A stretch of DNA of 64,000 nt from Billgrantia sulfidoxydans. Lineage in GTDB: Bacteria > Pseudomonadota > Gammaproteobacteria > Pseudomonadales > Halomonadaceae. The notes below the pieces were generated by a model. The model saw only the letters and a program-made list of their open reading frames with translations, searched no databases and was not told the DNA's origin. The stretch is taken from assembly GCF_017868775.1 (NCBI RefSeq), contig NZ_CP053381.1, forward strand, positions 3,224,001-3,288,000, given 5' to 3'. The translations under genes and the position numbers were made by a program. This document shows positions 47,748 through 56,323 of this stretch, in pieces. Numbering within the stretch: the first letter of the stretch is position 1; each line of letters starts with the position of its first letter.

Positions 47748-49418
47748 ATGAACGCACCGTCGGCTCACGCCGATACCTTCGCCCGGGACAACCTGCCTCC
47801 CGTGGACCAGTGGCCCGAGTTCCGACTCGACGGCTTCGACTATCCCGAGCGGCTCAACGCCGCGGTGGAGCTCTGTGACCGCTGGGTCGAGCGCGGCCAC
47901 GGCGAGCGCGTGGCGCTGATCGGCAACGGACGACAACGCAGCTATCGCGAACTGGCCGAGTGGAGCAACCGCCTGGCCCATGCGCTGGTCGAGGAGCTCG
48001 GCGTGCGCCCCGGCAGCCGGGTGCTGATCCGCTCGGCCAACAACCCGGCCATGGTGGCCTGCTGGCTGGCCGCCACCAAGGCCGGCGCGGTGGTGGTCAA
48101 CACCATGCCGATGCTGCGCGCCGGCGAGCTGGCCAAGATCGTCGACAAGGCCGAAATCAGTCTCGCCCTGTGCGACACCCGTCTGCTCGACGAACTCGAG
48201 GCCTGCGCCGTCGGGAGCGCCTTCCTGAAGCGAGTCGTCGGCTTCGACGGCACCGCCAACCACGACGCGGAACTCGACCGCCTGGCGCTGGACAAGCCGA
48301 GCGAGTTCGAGGCCGTGGCCACCGCCGCCGACGACGTGGCGCTGCTCGGCTTCACCTCCGGCACCACCGGCAAGCCCAAGGCGACCATGCACTTCCATCG
48401 CGACCTGCTGATCATCGCCGACGGCTACGCCCGCGAGGTGCTGCAGGTGACGCCCGACGACGTCTTCGTCGGTTCGCCGCCGCTGGCCTTCACCTTCGGC
48501 CTCGGCGGGCTCGCCATCTTCCCGCTGCGCTTCGGCGCCAGCTCCGTGCTGCTGGAGAAGGCCACGCCGCCCAATATGATGGCGATCATCCGCGATCACC
48601 GTGCCACCATCGTCTTCACCGCGCCTACCGCGTATCGCACCATGCTCGCCTCGCTCGAGAGAGGCCAGGAACTCGACAGCCTGCGCGTGGCGGTCTCGGC
48701 CGGCGAGACGTTGCCGGCACCGATCTACCACGACTGGATCGCCAGGACGGGAAAGCCGATCCTCGACGGCATCGGGGCCACCGAGATGCTGCACATCTTC
48801 ATCTCCAACCGCCTCGACGACCATCGCCCGGCCTGCACCGGCAAGCCGGTGACCGGCTACGAGGCGAAGATCGTCGATGCCGAGATGAACGAACTGCCGC
48901 GCGGAGAGGTCGGGCGCCTGGCGGTACGCGGCCCCACCGGTTGCCGCTACCTCGACGACGCTCGTCAACAGGGCTACGTGCAGGAGGGCTGGAACATCAC
49001 CGGCGACGCCTTTTTCCAGGACGAGGCCGGCTACTTCCACTTCGCCGCGCGTAACGACGACATGATCGTCTCGTCCGGCTACAACATCGCCGGTCCCGAG
49101 GTCGAGGCCGCCCTGCTCGCCCACGAGGCGGTGGCGGAGTGTGCCGTGATCGGCGCACCGAATGGAGAGCGTGGGCAGATCGTCGAGGCCTTCGTGGTAC
49201 TGTCTCCCGGGGTCGAGGCGGATTCGAACTGTGTCGAGCGGCTGCAGGATTTCGTCAAGCAGCGCATCGCGCCCTACAAGTACCCGCGCTCGATCCGCTT
49301 CGTCGAGGCGCTGCCGAAGACCGCCACCGGCAAGGTGCAACGCTTCCGGCTGCGCCAGGAGCACTATCCCGACAATGGACGGCCAGACAGCGGGAACCCG
49401 CTCGGCAGTACGACCTGA
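47748..49418 (+). CDS. abmG: 2-aminobenzoate-CoA ligase
   Basis: A 556-residue AMP-forming ligase that activates anthranilate to 2-aminobenzoyl-CoA. Motifs: LLGFTSGTTGKPKATMHFHR (P-loop), DGIGATEMLHIFISN, and the hinge/catalytic KTATGKVQRFRLRQ with the C-terminal Lys. It resembles benzoate- and 2-aminobenzoate-CoA ligases (SPPLAFTFGLGGLAIFPLRF). Start at ATG 47748, seven bases after GGAG; the ATG at 47742 is too near it. The ligase precedes the ABC importer, and substrate uptake and activation are encoded together. Confidence 0.86.
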   Translation: MNAPSAHADTFARDNLPPVDQWPEFRLDGFDYPERLNAAVELCDRWVERGHGERVALIGNGRQRSYRELAEWSNRLAHALVEELGVRPGSRVLIRSANNPAMVACWLAATKAGAVVVNTMPMLRAGELAKIVDKAEISLALCDTRLLDELEACAVGSAFLKRVVGFDGTANHDAELDRLALDKPSEFEAVATAADDVALLGFTSGTTGKPKATMHFHRDLLIIADGYAREVLQVTPDDVFVGSPPLAFTFGLGGLAIFPLRFGASSVLLEKATPPNMMAIIRDHRATIVFTAPTAYRTMLASLERGQELDSLRVAVSAGETLPAPIYHDWIARTGKPILDGIGATEMLHIFISNRLDDHRPACTGKPVTGYEAKIVDAEMNELPRGEVGRLAVRGPTGCRYLDDARQQGYVQEGWNITGDAFFQDEAGYFHFAARNDDMIVSSGYNIAGPEVEAALLAHEAVAECAVIGAPNGERGQIVEAFVVLSPGVEADSNCVERLQDFVKQRIAPYKYPRSIRFVEALPKTATGKVQRFRLRQEHYPDNGRPDSGNPLGSTT

Positions 49419-49490
49419 CGGGCCGCAAGAGCACAAGCGCTGGACACGGCGCCGAAGCCCACAATAAACGAGAACGAAGAGGGAAAAGCC

Positions 49491-50633
49491 ATGAAGAGAC
49501 TAGCCAGCGTTGGCCTCGGCCTGCTGATGACCACCGCCATGGCGGCGGCCCAGGCCCAGGAGGTCAAGATCGGCATGATCACCACCCTGTCGGGCGGCGG
49601 CTCGCACCTGGGCGTGGACGTACGCGACGGCTTCCTGCTGGCCATCGAGCGCTCCGGCCGCGACGACGTCGAGGTGCTGGTGCAGGACGACGGCAACCGG
49701 CCGGACCTGGCACGTAGCCTGTCCAACGAGTTCATGCAGCGCGACGAGGTCGACATCCTCACCGGCATCATCTTCTCCAACCTGGCGATGGCGGTGGTAC
49801 CGGCGGCGGTACGCCAGGGCACCTTCTACATTTCGCCCAACGCCGGGCCTTCCGACCTGGCCGGGCGCATGTGCCACGAGAACTACTTCAACGCCGCCTA
49901 CCAGAACGACAACCTGCACGGCGCGATGGGCGCCTACATGCGCGAGCAGGGCTTCGAGCGCCCCATCATCATGGCCCCCAACTACCCCGCCGGCACCGAC
50001 GCCCTGGCCGGCTTCAAGCACCTCTACGAAGGCGAGGTGGTCGACGAGATCTACACCCAGATGGGCCAGACCGACTACGCCGCCGAGATCGCCCAGATCC
50101 GCGCCAGCGACGCCGACAGCCTGTTCTTCTTCCTGCCCGGGGGCATGGGCATCTCGTTCATGAAGCAGTGGGAGAGCTCCGGGGTCGACATGCCGGTGTT
50201 CGGCGCCGCCTTCTCGTTCGACGAGACGATCATCAAGGCGGTGGGCAGCGCGGCCATCGGCGCGATGAACACCTCACTGTGGGCCTACGACCTCGACAAC
50301 GAGGCCAACCACGCCTTCGTCGAGGCCTTCCGCGAGACCTACGACCGCACGCCGACGCTGTATGCGGCCCAGGGCTACGACACCGCCAACCTGATCCTCA
50401 GCGCGCTGGAGAAGGCCCATCCGGACGACCAGGACGCCTTCCGCGAGGCGCTGCGCGAGGCCGACTTCGACTCGGTACGCGGCGAGTTCCGCTTCGGCCC
50501 CAACCACCACCCGATCCAGGACATCTACGTGCGCGAGGTGGTCGAGGGCGACGACGGCCAGCCGACCAACCGCCTGGTGGGCATCGCCGTGGAGGATATC
50601 CAGGACATCTACCACACCCAGTGCGAGATGTGA
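49491..50633 (+). CDS. ABC transporter substrate-binding protein (branched-chain amino acid/aromatic acid type)
   Basis: A 380-residue LivK-like periplasmic receptor. The signal peptide MKRLASVGLGLLMTTAMAAA is cleaved near AQAQ, then EVKIGMITTLSGGGSHLGVD opens the fold. Such receptors in aromatic-CoA operons bind benzoates, hydroxycinnamates or anthranilate. The cognate permeases and ATPases follow immediately. The start has GAAGAGGG upstream. Confidence 0.92.
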   Translation: MKRLASVGLGLLMTTAMAAAQAQEVKIGMITTLSGGGSHLGVDVRDGFLLAIERSGRDDVEVLVQDDGNRPDLARSLSNEFMQRDEVDILTGIIFSNLAMAVVPAAVRQGTFYISPNAGPSDLAGRMCHENYFNAAYQNDNLHGAMGAYMREQGFERPIIMAPNYPAGTDALAGFKHLYEGEVVDEIYTQMGQTDYAAEIAQIRASDADSLFFFLPGGMGISFMKQWESSGVDMPVFGAAFSFDETIIKAVGSAAIGAMNTSLWAYDLDNEANHAFVEAFRETYDRTPTLYAAQGYDTANLILSALEKAHPDDQDAFREALREADFDSVRGEFRFGPNHHPIQDIYVREVVEGDDGQPTNRLVGIAVEDIQDIYHTQCEM

Positions 50634-50696
50634 CGCTGCACCGCCGGGCCGGCCGGCCCGGCGGCGCTACTGCAACGCTCAACGGTTATTCGTGAC

Positions 50697-51611
50697 ATGA
50701 CCCTATTCATCGAACAGCTCTTCAACGGCCTGCAGCTCGGCACCATGCTGTTCCTGATGGCCAGCGGCCTGACCCTGGTGTTCGGGGTGATGGGGCTGAT
50801 CAACCTGGCCCACGGCTCCTTCTACATGGTCGGCGCCTACGCCACGGCCTCGGTCACCGCCGCCACCGGCTCCTTCCTCGTCGGCCTGACGGCCGGCCTG
50901 GCCGCGGCGGCCGCGGTCGGCGCGCTGGTGGAACTGATCGTGATCCGGCGGCTCTACCATCGCCCGCACCTCGACCAGGTGCTGGCCACCTTCGCCCTGA
51001 TCCTGATCTTCTCGGAGGGCACGCGCTGGCTGTTCGGCTCCTCGCCGCTGTGGCTCAACCCACCGGCGCTGCTGGCCGGCTCGGTCACCCTGCCCGGCGG
51101 CCTGCGCTATCCGGCCTATCGGCTGCTGATCATCGCCGTGGGCGTGGTCGTGGCGGTGGGCCTGTATTTCCTGATCTCGCGCACGCGGCTCGGCATGCGC
51201 ATCCGCGCCGGCGAAAGCGATCGCGAGATGATCGGCGCCCTGGGGGTCAACATCGCCCGGCTCTATACCCTGGTGTTCGCCATGGGCGCGGCGCTGGCCG
51301 GCCTGGCCGGCGCCCTGGTCGGCGCCTTGCAGTCGGTGCAGGTGGGCATGGGCGAGCCGGTGCTGATTCTCGCCTTCGTGGTGATCGTGATCGGTGGCAT
51401 CGGCTCGATCAAGGGCGCACTGTACGGCGCCATCCTGGTCGGCGTGGTGGATACCCTGGGGCGGGTCTTCCTGCCGCTGTTCTTCCGCCAGTTCATGCCC
51501 TCCTCCGAGGCGGCAGGCGTCGGCTCGGCGATTGCCGCGATGCTGATCTACATCCTGATGGCCGTGATACTGGCCTTCAAACCCAAGGGACTGTTTGCCG
51601 CCAATGAATAA
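50697..51611 (+). CDS. ABC transporter permease (LivH type)
   Basis: A 304-residue inner-membrane permease of the branched-chain amino acid uptake family, with eight or so helices. It shows SGLTLVFGVMGLINLAHGSF at the N-terminus and ALGVNIARLYTLVFAMGAAL, the loop that contacts the ATPase. Pairs with the next gene. Overlaps it (ATG at 51604 before the TAA at 51609-51611). Confidence 0.93.
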   Translation: MTLFIEQLFNGLQLGTMLFLMASGLTLVFGVMGLINLAHGSFYMVGAYATASVTAATGSFLVGLTAGLAAAAAVGALVELIVIRRLYHRPHLDQVLATFALILIFSEGTRWLFGSSPLWLNPPALLAGSVTLPGGLRYPAYRLLIIAVGVVVAVGLYFLISRTRLGMRIRAGESDREMIGALGVNIARLYTLVFAMGAALAGLAGALVGALQSVQVGMGEPVLILAFVVIVIGGIGSIKGALYGAILVGVVDTLGRVFLPLFFRQFMPSSEAAGVGSAIAAMLIYILMAVILAFKPKGLFAANE

Positions 51612-52650
51612 GCCCGACACCCCGACCCTCGCCCCTCAGCCGGGGCTGCCGGCGCCTGCGGCCAGCTGGCACGACCGCAAGGGGCTGGTGCAGATCGGCC
51701 TGCTGGCGCTGCTGCTGCTGGCGCCGCTCGCCGCCCACCTGCTGGGCCACGTCTACTACGTCAACCTGGCTTCGCGCGTCACCCTGGTCGCCATGGCGGC
51801 GGTGGGCCTCAACCTGGCCATCGGCTACGGCGGCATGGTGAGCTTCGGCCACGCCGCCTACTTCGGCCTGGGCGGCTACGTGGCCGGTATCAGTGCCTAT
51901 CACGCCTTCGACTTCACCCCCGTGATCGGCTGGCCGGTGGCCATTCCCGGCAGCGACAGCATGCCGGTGATCTGGCTTGCGGCAATCCTGCTGTGCGGCC
52001 TGCTGGCGCTGGTCATCGGCGCCATCTCGCTGCGCACCACCGGGGTCTACTTCATCATGATCACCCTGGCCTTCGCCCAGATGCTCTACTACTTCGCCAA
52101 CTCCTGGCCCACCTACGGCGGCGAGGATGGCCTGCCGATCTACCTGCGCAACTCACTGCCGTGGGCCGATAGCAGTGACGCCCTGACCTTCTTCCTGGTC
52201 TGCTTCGCCGGCCTGGTGCTGTCGCTCGCCCTCACCTCGCGCATCATGAAGTCGCGCTTCGGCGCCGCCCTGACCATGGCCCGGCTCAACGACACGCGCC
52301 TCGCCACCGCCGGCATCGCCCCCTACCCCATCCGCCTGGTGGCCTTCGTCATCTCGGCAATGATCACGGGGCTTGCCGGGGCGCTCTACGCCGACCTCAA
52401 CGGCTTCGTCAGCCCCACCATGCTGAGCTGGCACATGTCCGGCGAGCTGATGGTGATCGTGATCCTCGGCGGCGTGGGGCGGCTCTACGGGCCGCTGGCC
52501 GGCGCCATCCTGTTCGTGATGATGGAGACCCTGCTGGGCGGGCTGACCGAGTACTGGAAGCTGTTCCTGGGCCTGGTGCTGCTGTTCGTGGTGCTGTTCG
52601 CCAAGCACGGCGTGATGGGCTGGCTGGCCGGGAGGGAGCGCCATGAGTGA
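51604..52650 (+). CDS. ABC transporter permease (LivM type)
   Basis: A 348-residue second permease. It shows VAMAAVGLNLAIGYGGMVSF, GHAAYFGLGGYVAG, and the ATPase-coupling loop around RLNDTRLATAGIAPYPIRLV. It carries about 35 extra N-terminal residues, as usual for LivM. The start at ATG 51604 overlaps the LivH stop, and the LivG start overlaps its own stop. Confidence 0.92.
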   Translation: MNKPDTPTLAPQPGLPAPAASWHDRKGLVQIGLLALLLLAPLAAHLLGHVYYVNLASRVTLVAMAAVGLNLAIGYGGMVSFGHAAYFGLGGYVAGISAYHAFDFTPVIGWPVAIPGSDSMPVIWLAAILLCGLLALVIGAISLRTTGVYFIMITLAFAQMLYYFANSWPTYGGEDGLPIYLRNSLPWADSSDALTFFLVCFAGLVLSLALTSRIMKSRFGAALTMARLNDTRLATAGIAPYPIRLVAFVISAMITGLAGALYADLNGFVSPTMLSWHMSGELMVIVILGGVGRLYGPLAGAILFVMMETLLGGLTEYWKLFLGLVLLFVVLFAKHGVMGWLAGRERHE

Positions 52651-53386
52651 CGCCGTGCTCACGCTTGCCCACCTCAACAAGCGCTTCGGCGCGCTGCAGG
52701 CCACCCGCGATGTGTCGCTGGACCTGCGCCCGGGCGAGATCCATGCGCTGATCGGCCCCAACGGTGCCGGCAAGTCGACCCTGATCGGCCAGATCGCCGG
52801 CAGCCTGAAGCCCGACGCCGGCAGCATCGTGCTGGCCGGCCGCGACATCACCTCGCTCAGCGTTGCGCAGCGGGCGCGGCTGGGGCTGGGCCGCAGTTTC
52901 CAGGTCTCGTCGCTGGCCGAGCCGCTGACGGTGAAGCGCAACGTGATGATCGCCGTGCAGGCGCTGCAGGGGCACAGCTTCCGCTTCTGGAAGCCGGTGC
53001 ACCGCGACGAGCGCCTGCTGGCGCCGGCCATGGCGGCGTTGGAGCGCATGGCACTCGCGCATCGCGCCGACACGCCGGTGGCTGAACTCTCCCACGGCGA
53101 GCGGCGCCAGGTGGAGGTGGCCTGCGCCCTGGCGCTCAAGCCCAAGGTGCTGTTGCTCGACGAGCCCATGGCCGGTCTCGGCCCGGAGGGCTCGGCACGC
53201 CTCACCGAGCTGCTCGAAGCGCTCAAGCACGAGGTGCCGATCCTGCTGATCGAGCACGACATGGACGCAGTGTTCCGCCTGGCCGATCGCATCTCGGTGC
53301 TGGTGGCCGGCGGCGTGATCGCCCACGGTGACAGCGCCGAGATCCGCGCCAACCCGCAAGTCCGCGAAGCCTACCTGGGGGAGTGA
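52643..53386 (+). CDS. ABC transporter ATP-binding protein (LivG type)
   Basis: A 247-residue ATPase: Walker A GPNGAGKST, signature motif LSHGERRQVEVACALAL (LSHGE in place of LSGGQ, common in LivG), Walker B VLLLDEPMAGLGP, and the switch His in LIEHDMDAVF. It drives uptake together with the next ATPase. It overlaps LivM by 8 bp. Confidence 0.93.
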   Translation: MSDAVLTLAHLNKRFGALQATRDVSLDLRPGEIHALIGPNGAGKSTLIGQIAGSLKPDAGSIVLAGRDITSLSVAQRARLGLGRSFQVSSLAEPLTVKRNVMIAVQALQGHSFRFWKPVHRDERLLAPAMAALERMALAHRADTPVAELSHGERRQVEVACALALKPKVLLLDEPMAGLGPEGSARLTELLEALKHEVPILLIEHDMDAVFRLADRISVLVAGGVIAHGDSAEIRANPQVREAYLGE

Positions 53387-53387
53387 G

Positions 53388-54068
53388 ATGCTCAACGTCA
53401 CCGCCATTGAAACCTTTTACGGCCCCTCCCAGGCACTGTTCGGCGTCGACCTCAGCGTCCAGGCGGGCGAAATGGTGGCACTGATGGGACGCAACGGCAT
53501 GGGCAAGACCACCACCATCCGCTCCATCTTCGGCCTGACCCCGGCGCGCAGCGGCAGCATCACCTTCGAGTCCCACGACCTGCGCCGCCTGCCCTCCTAT
53601 CGCATCGCCCAGGCCGGGCTCGGGCTCGTTCCCGAGGGGCGGCGCTGCTTTGCCAATCTCACGGTGCGCGAGAACCTGGTGGTCACCGCACGCCCCGGCC
53701 ACTGGACGCTGGCACGCGTCGAGGCGCTGTTCCCGCGGCTGGCCGAGCGGCGCAGCCAGATGGCGCGAACCCTCTCGGGTGGCGAGCAGCAGATGCTCGC
53801 CATCGGCCGCGCGCTGATGACCAACCCCCGCCTGCTGGTACTCGACGAGGCCACGGAGGGGCTGGCCCCGGTGATCCGCCAGGAGATCTGGGCCGCCATC
53901 CGCGAACTTAAGACCCAGGGTCAGGCCACGCTGATCGTCGACAAGTCGCTGGCCGAGCTGCTGCCGGTGGCCGACCGCTGCACCATCCTCGAGAAAGGAT
54001 GCACGGTGTGGTCGGGCGAGCCCGACGCACTCGACGAGACCGTTCGCGACCGTTACCTCGGGGTCTAG
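53388..54068 (+). CDS. ABC transporter ATP-binding protein (LivF type)
   Basis: A 226-residue ATPase: Walker A GRNGMGKTT, signature TLSGGEQQMLAIGRAL, Walker B LLVLDEATEGLAP. In the switch region it reads IVDKSLAELLPVADR, without the usual His, as many LivF proteins do. Start ATG 53388 with GGGGGAG upstream, 1 bp after the LivG stop. Confidence 0.92.
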   Translation: MLNVTAIETFYGPSQALFGVDLSVQAGEMVALMGRNGMGKTTTIRSIFGLTPARSGSITFESHDLRRLPSYRIAQAGLGLVPEGRRCFANLTVRENLVVTARPGHWTLARVEALFPRLAERRSQMARTLSGGEQQMLAIGRALMTNPRLLVLDEATEGLAPVIRQEIWAAIRELKTQGQATLIVDKSLAELLPVADRCTILEKGCTVWSGEPDALDETVRDRYLGV

Positions 54069-54078
54069 GAGAGCCGAC

Positions 54079-54492
54079 ATGCCATTCGTCACCCAGCGCA
54101 AGGTGCGCTTCCAGCACTGCGACCCGGCGGGAATCGTCTTCTACCCTCGCTACTACGAGATGCTCAACTCGGTGGTCGAGGACTACTTCGCCGAGTCGGT
54201 CGGCCACGATTTCAACCGGCTCCATGTGGACACCCGCACCGGCGTGCCCACGGCGCATATCGAGACCGACTTCCACGCGCCCAGCCGGCTGGGCGAAACG
54301 CTCACCTTCGAGCTGACGCTGCGCGACGTCGGCCGCACCAGCCTGACCCTGCGCACCGTGGCCCATTGCGGCGGCGAACCACGCCTGACCTGCGACTCGA
54401 CCCTGGTCTTCGTCGACCTGGAGAGCGGTCGCCCCCTGCCCTGGCCAGAGGCCATGCGCGCCCATTTCGCCAAGGACTGCCAACAAGGATAA
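54079..54492 (+). CDS. hotdog-fold acyl-CoA thioesterase (4-hydroxybenzoyl-CoA type)
   Basis: A 137-residue single hotdog domain with the family signature HCDPAGIVFYPRYYEMLN, whose Asp is catalytic. It would release CoA from an aromatic or ring-opened thioester, either as the last step for one product or to free CoA when intermediates pile up. It lies between livF and the RidA gene in the anthranilate operon. Thioesterases of this kind are often found with 2-aminobenzoyl-CoA monooxygenase genes. Confidence 0.87.
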   Translation: MPFVTQRKVRFQHCDPAGIVFYPRYYEMLNSVVEDYFAESVGHDFNRLHVDTRTGVPTAHIETDFHAPSRLGETLTFELTLRDVGRTSLTLRTVAHCGGEPRLTCDSTLVFVDLESGRPLPWPEAMRAHFAKDCQQG

Positions 54493-54496
54493 TCCG

Positions 54497-54913
54497 ATGA
54501 ACGACGCCACCCTGCACGAGCTGCTCCACCCCTCCCACTGGAAGGCCGCCGTGGGCTATGCCAACGGCGTGCTCGCCTCCGGCCGCACGATCTTCGTCGG
54601 CGGCCAGATCGGCTGGAACGGCGCCCAGGTGTTCGAGAGCGACGACTTCGTCGCCCAGGTTCACCAGGCGCTGGCCAACATCGTCGAGGTACTCGACGAG
54701 GCCGGCGCCGGCCCTGAGCACGTGGTGCGGCTGACCTGGTACGTCACCGACAAGCGGGAGTACCTGGCACGGCTCAAGGAGGTAGGCGCCGCCTACCGCG
54801 AGGTGATGGGCAAGCACTTCCCGGCCATGACCATGGTGCAGGTGGCCGACCTGATCGAGGATCGAGCGAAGGTGGAGATCGAGGCCACCGCGGTACTCCC
54901 CGAGGCCCAGTAG
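54497..54913 (+). CDS. RidA family enamine/imine deaminase
   Basis: A 138-residue RidA/YjgF-type protein: FVGGQIGWNGAQVFESDDFV, VHQALANIVEVLDEAGAGPE and HVVRLTWYVTDKREY. The Arg that holds the substrate carboxylate in classic RidA lies in a later strand as a different residue (MTMVQVADLIEDRAKVEIEA has no Arg before VEIEA in the usual place), so a thioester substrate could be used. It likely hydrolyses the enamine or imine left after ring reduction, releasing ammonia. It is the last gene of the operon, 4 bp after the thioesterase. Confidence 0.85.
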   Translation: MNDATLHELLHPSHWKAAVGYANGVLASGRTIFVGGQIGWNGAQVFESDDFVAQVHQALANIVEVLDEAGAGPEHVVRLTWYVTDKREYLARLKEVGAAYREVMGKHFPAMTMVQVADLIEDRAKVEIEATAVLPEAQ

Positions 54914-54927
54914 ACCCGCAGGCGAAC

Positions 54928-55779
54928 TTAGATGCTGTGGAAAGCAGCGATACGCTGAACGAAGCGCCCGCCCGGCGCGTAGTGATCGAGGATCGAGAAG
55001 TGATCGTCGCCGGGCATGAGCTCATGGCTGACCGCCGCGCCATGGGCCTCGAGGTGTTCGGCGTGGGCCTGCATCTGTCGCGCGAACTCGGCGGACTCCT
55101 CACCACCGGCCACCAGCTGCACCGGCGCGGGAACTCGATACGGCAAGAACAGCGGACTGTAGTCGGCCACGTCACGGCTGGTGAGCTGCAGCTTGGGCTG
55201 TAGCCACGACCACGGGAAGGGCCGCAGGTCATACAGCCCGCTGACGCACAGGGCACCGCCGATCAGGTCGTCAGGCAGCCCGTACTCCCCCGCCCAGTCC
55301 GTGGCCAGCAGCATGGCGGCGAGGTGCCCGCCGGCGGAGTGGCCGGAGACGCTCAGACGTGATGCATCGACACCCAGCGTAGCCCCGTTGCTCCTCACCC
55401 AGGCCACCGCGGCCCGCGCCTGCCTCACCAGTTCGCCGAAGGCCACCGTGGGGCACAGCGCATAGTTGACCACCGCCACGCTGATGCCCGCCGCTACCAG
55501 CCCCTCGGCGACGAAGCCGAACTCGCGGTGGCCCAGCGAGCGCCAGTAGCCGCCGTGGAAGAACAGATGGATCGGGGCATCGTCACGTGCGGCATGGTAG
55601 ATATCCATGCGCTCGGCGAGCGTAGGGCCATAGGCGACGTCACAGGCGACCCGTCCCTGCTCGCGCACCACCTCGCTGCGCGACTGCCAACCGGCCAGCA
55701 GCTCGGCCGGGTCGCGACCCCGCATGGGATCGTACTCGCGATCGATCGCTTCCTGGGTGGCAAAATCGCGATACAGCAT
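54928..55779 (-). CDS. alpha/beta hydrolase, kynurenine formamidase-like
   Basis: A 283-residue hydrolase with HLFFHGGYWRSLGHREF, the HGGxW oxyanion motif of the AFMID-type kynurenine formamidases, the nucleophile in SVSGHSAGGHLAAML, and a C-terminal His in PGDDHFSILDHY. Such enzymes turn N-formylkynurenine into kynurenine, which kynureninase then cleaves to anthranilate, the substrate of the neighbouring operon. No kynureninase or tryptophan dioxygenase gene is present here. It is convergent with the RidA gene, and its start (ATG 55779, AGGCGGGC upstream) is close to dsbB on the same strand. A general esterase is the alternative. Confidence 0.75.
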   Translation of the reverse strand: MLYRDFATQEAIDREYDPMRGRDPAELLAGWQSRSEVVREQGRVACDVAYGPTLAERMDIYHAARDDAPIHLFFHGGYWRSLGHREFGFVAEGLVAAGISVAVVNYALCPTVAFGELVRQARAAVAWVRSNGATLGVDASRLSVSGHSAGGHLAAMLLATDWAGEYGLPDDLIGGALCVSGLYDLRPFPWSWLQPKLQLTSRDVADYSPLFLPYRVPAPVQLVAGGEESAEFARQMQAHAEHLEAHGAAVSHELMPGDDHFSILDHYAPGGRFVQRIAAFHSI

Positions 55780-55801
55780 GCCCGCCTTCCTCCTGTCAGC
55801 C

Positions 55802-56323
55802 TCAGGGCCAGAGGCCGCGAACGGCACGATACAGAATCCCCAACGGGGCCAGCGCCAGCACGATGAAGCCGATCAGCGTCCAGCCCGGCAGCGAAATGCC
55901 CAGCAGCAGGAAATCGATCTCGGCGCACTCGCCGGAGCCGGAAAGCACCATGGCGACCACGTCCTGCATGGGCAGGACATCCATCATGTAGTCGAGCCCG
56001 GGACCGCAGCTCGGTACCTGATCCGGCGGCAGCGACTGCAACCACACATGGCGCGCGGCGACGCCGATACCCCCGAGCACTGCCGTCAGAGACAGCCCGC
56101 CGTAGACGACCGGGCCCAGCCGGCCGAGTGGGTTATGGATCGCCGCGACGATGAAGACCGCGGCGGCGGCCAGTACCGCCACGCGCTGGAAGATGCACAG
56201 CGGGCAGGGTTCGAGCCCGCCGATATGCTCGAGGCCCAGGGCCACGCCCATCATCAGGACACAGAAGGCCAGCCCGGCGAGGCTCCACTGGCGCACGGAA
56301 AGACGTCGAAGGCGTGCAAGCAT
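55802..56323 (-). CDS. dsbB: disulfide bond formation protein B
   Basis: A 173-residue inner-membrane protein with four helices that reoxidises DsbA and passes electrons to quinone. Both Cys pairs are seen: C40-P-L-C43 in the first periplasmic loop, and Cys in VPSCGPGLDYMM and SGECAEIDF in the second. It abuts gshA (the gshA stop shares its start region) and is followed by the hydrolase gene. Confidence 0.94.
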   Translation of the reverse strand: MLARLRRLSVRQWSLAGLAFCVLMMGVALGLEHIGGLEPCPLCIFQRVAVLAAAAVFIVAAIHNPLGRLGPVVYGGLSLTAVLGGIGVAARHVWLQSLPPDQVPSCGPGLDYMMDVLPMQDVVAMVLSGSGECAEIDFLLLGISLPGWTLIGFIVLALAPLGILYRAVRGLWP

